Assembly: GCA_024349245.1 (NCBI GenBank)
Contig: JALDNG010000426.1
Location: 94,183 to 158,182, forward strand
Origin: Neodontobutis hainanensis
Lineage: Eukaryota; Chordata; Actinopteri; Gobiiformes; Odontobutidae
Length of the DNA: 64,000 bases
Reading direction: 5' to 3'
Both the position numbers and the translations under genes were made by a program. Each line of letters opens with the position of its first letter. The stretch's first letter is position 1. Below are positions 61,605 through 64,000 of this stretch, in pieces. The notes under the pieces were generated by a model. It had not been told where the DNA came from. It saw nothing but the letters and a program-made list of their open reading frames with translations, and ran no database searches.

Positions 61605-64000
61605 GGCAATTTTATTTATATAGCACAATTCATACACTGGGTAACTCAAAGTGCTTTACAGAAATAAAAGACAATTAACAAGTTTTAGATCATCAAAATC
61701 ATTATAAAAGAAGAGTGCAGATAAAAAAAATAAATTAAGTTGTGGTGTAGGCAGAGCTAAAGAGGAAGGTTTTTAACCTCCCCTTGAACATTGTCAAAGT
61801 TGAGGCTTGTTTTACTTCATCTGGGAGGTTGTTCCAGGTTTTTGCTGCATGAAACTTAAACGCTGCTTCACCCTGTTTAGTTCTAACTCTGGGCACGAGC
61901 AGAAGGCCTGTCCCAGATGTTCTCAGAGTCCGAGAAGGCTCATAAGCTACTAGCATTTCAGAAATATATTCTGGTGCTAAACCATTTAGAGACTTGTAAA
62001 CCAGCAGTGCTGTTTTAAAGTCTATTCTCTGAGCAACAGGACGCCAGTGCAGAGATTTTAAAACTGGACTGATGTGGTTGTACTTCCTGGTGTTAGTTAG
62101 AACCCGAGCAGCAGCGTTCTGAATAAGCTGAAGCTGTCTTAACCCTCGTTTTGAGAGACCAGTGAGCAGGCCATTACAGTAATCTAACCTGCTTGAGATA
62201 AAAGCATGAATAAGTTTCTCTAAGTCTGGTTGAGACATTATCCCTTTGACTCTGGGAATGTTTTTAGGGTGATAAAATGCAGATGATGTAAGTGACTTAA
62301 TGTGACTGTGGAAATTTAAGTCTGAGTTCATGATGACCCCTAGATTTCTAACCGTTTTTTTAGATTTTAGAGAAAAGGCTCGAGGTGACTGCTGACACTT
62401 TCTCTTTGTTTTTTGAGGCCCAAAGATAATTGGTTCAGTCTTGTTTCTGTTCAGTTGGAGAAAATTATTTTGCATCCACACATCAATCTGTTCGATGCAG
62501 TGACAGTGAATGGATTGGTCCATTTTCACCTGCTGTGAGTGAAATGTAAATTTGAGTGTCATCTGGATAATTATGGTAGGATACGCCACAGCTGTGTATT
62601 AACTGGCCTAAAGGAAGCATGTAAAGATTGAATAATAGTGGTCCTAAGAAAGACCCCTGTGGGACCCCACATGTCAGGGCCATTTGATCTGATACACAGT
62701 TACCAACCAAAAAAAAGTACTTCCTGTCTTCAAGATATAACTGAAACCATTTAAGAGCAGTTCCAGAGATACCTATCCATTCCTCTAATCTTTGTGACAG
62801 GATTTCATGTTCCACTGTATCAAACGCAGCACTCAAGTCCAACAGAACTAAGACAGAAACTCTGCCCGCGTCAGTGTTCAGACGGATGTCATTTGTGACT
62901 TTGATAAGTGCAGTCTCAGTCTGTGATGGGGTCTAAAACCTGACTGAAAAGGATCAAAGCAGTTGTTAAGCAATAGAAAGTCACTAAGTTGCTGATATAC
63001 AACTTTTTTGATGACTTTCCCTAAAAATGGCAGGTTTGATATGGGCCCATAGCAGTTGAGCACTGTAGCATCAAGACTGCTCTTCTTTAGGAGAGGGTTG
63101 ATGACAACAGTTTTTAAGGCCCTTGGAAATGTTCCAGACTGTAAGGAATTATTGACTATATTAGTGAGTTGTGGTAACAAACTAATGATTTTAGAAATCT
63201 AGTGGGTAGAACATCGAGGCAGCAGGTGGATGAACTCAGGCTGGAGACAGTTTTTTCAATTGTTCTGTCATTAATGGGTGTAAAATGTGTAAACTCAACC
63301 AAAGGTCTCCTATGTGGCTGCAGTGTTGTTGTTTGCCCTTTGGACTGTATCACATGTTTAATGCCTTGAACCTTGTCATTAAAAAACAATGCAAACTCAT
63401 TGCATTTAGTGTTGGAAACTAATTCTGGAGGAAATGGAGCTGGAGGGTTTGTTAATCTGTTCACTGTAGCAAACAGGACACGTGAGTTGTTACTGCTGTT
63501 GTTGATGAGCTCTGAGAAGAATATTTCTCTTGCTTTTTGCAAAGTTTGATTGAAAACATGCAGATTTTCTTTGTATACCTCATAATGAATCAATTCAATT
63601 TACGCCATTTTCTTTCGGCTTTTCGGCATTCCCTTTTCTGTGCCCTGACAGAAGGAACATTGCTCCACGAAGCCTTCTGCCTCTTCCTCATCATTTTAAC
63701 CTTAACAGGAGCAATGGCGTCCATAACATTTAAAACACCTGAAGTATAATAATTCAACAAATCATCAACTTGACCTGATGAGGCATTTTCAAACCTGATT
63801 GCCTCCATAAACTGTGTCCTGGTGTTTATCATAAATGTGCCTCTTCTGAACAACTGTAGCTCCAGCAGCAGCTTTTTTAATTATGGACAGATGGAAGAAG
63901 ACACAAGAATGATCAGACAGAGCAACATCAATCACAGGGACGTTTGAAATATGAACACCCTTTGTAATGACCAGGTCCAGAGTGTGACCTCTGTTATGAG
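61605..64000 (-). mobile_element. L2-clade LINE, running off the right edge
   Basis: The 3' end at 61,605 shows a standard LINE tail ('ttttatttatatagcac', 'caaagtgctttacag'). The whole RT and the end of the endonuclease ('IDVALSDHSCVFF' region near 63,900-63,960) are present, so this is the most complete LINE in the window. Confidence 0.85.
61735..63853 (-). pseudogene. L2-clade LINE ORF2 (endonuclease end, RT), frameshifted
   Basis: Frames in order on the - strand: 63,590-63,853 and 63,156-63,593 (linker, 'NRLTNPPAPFPPEL'), 62,878-63,180 ('SGTFPRALKTVVINPLLKK', 'YGPISNLPFLGKVI', 'FDPFQSGFRP'), and 62,483-62,842 ('MDLSAAFDTVEHEIL', 'GVPQGSFLGPLLFNLYM' and an altered active site 'NYPDDTQIYIS'). 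Last is 61,735-62,589 ('NFLQLNRNKTEPIIFG', 'SRLDYCNGLLTGL', 'IQNAAARVL', 'LHWRPV'). The two catalytic Asp remain but the usual Ala is Pro. Four frame changes make it non-functional as it stands. Confidence 0.85.

Overview
This window looks like a transposon-rich stretch of a teleost fish genome. It has no bacterial gene organisation. It carries fish-typical repeats: Rex1-like and L2-clade LINEs, a Helentron with an apurinic-type endonuclease, tRNA-headed SINEs, a Penelope-like element, hAT and Tc1/mariner remnants, TRIM RING exons of the expanded fish type, and long CA microsatellites. I see no complete, clearly functional host gene. Almost every long reading frame belongs to a transposable element or a broken copy of one. 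All identifications rest on reading motifs by eye; no database search or alignment was run.

Layout. 0-6 kb holds a Tc1/mariner remnant split by a repeat, then a decayed Helentron (Rep, helicase, endonuclease, + strand). 6.1-14.3 kb is a duplicated block (block A). It contains an inverted-repeat pair around a LINE reverse transcriptase fragment, a TRIM-like RING fragment, a Penelope-like remnant and an LTR-like piece. 15.0-16.2 kb is a second Helentron piece (- strand). 17.2-19.5 kb is one L2-type LINE inserted in another. 20.5-23.9 kb has a SINE, a tRNA-His/Asp-like pseudogene, an L2 fragment and an LTR/primer-site remnant. 24.3-27.6 kb is block C with the best RING copy and the only visible promoter. 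27.8-30.0 kb has a hAT fragment and a Rex1-like LINE.

30,067-45,939 (- strand) is the most interesting part: a full-length but mutated endogenous retrovirus with ~2 kb LTRs, polypurine tract, gag, pro, pol (RT, RNase H, integrase) and env. The predicted Env resembles a class I fusion protein of paramyxovirus type: a short leader subunit, a basic site, a hydrophobic fusion peptide, a heptad-repeat coil and a C-terminal membrane anchor. It has no separate large surface subunit. This fits what I recall of the published 'lokiretrovirus' lineage. A second, internally deleted copy (45,940-49,326) follows in tandem and shares the middle LTR. About 1 kb of env and its downstream flank is almost identical between the copies while their LTRs have diverged.

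49.3-54.8 kb contains a tRNA-Gly pseudogene and a three-level nest: a SINE split by a LINE, which is itself split by a 470-bp solo LTR with a perfect 5-bp target duplication. 54.9-59.35 kb is block B (third RING copy, giant CA repeat). 59.5-61.6 kb is a third Helentron piece (- strand). An L2 LINE (- strand) runs off the right edge.

The window therefore records repeated cycles of element insertion, local duplication, recombination and decay. The TRIM fragments travel inside a duplicated block that lies next to Helentron sequence in two of its three copies.
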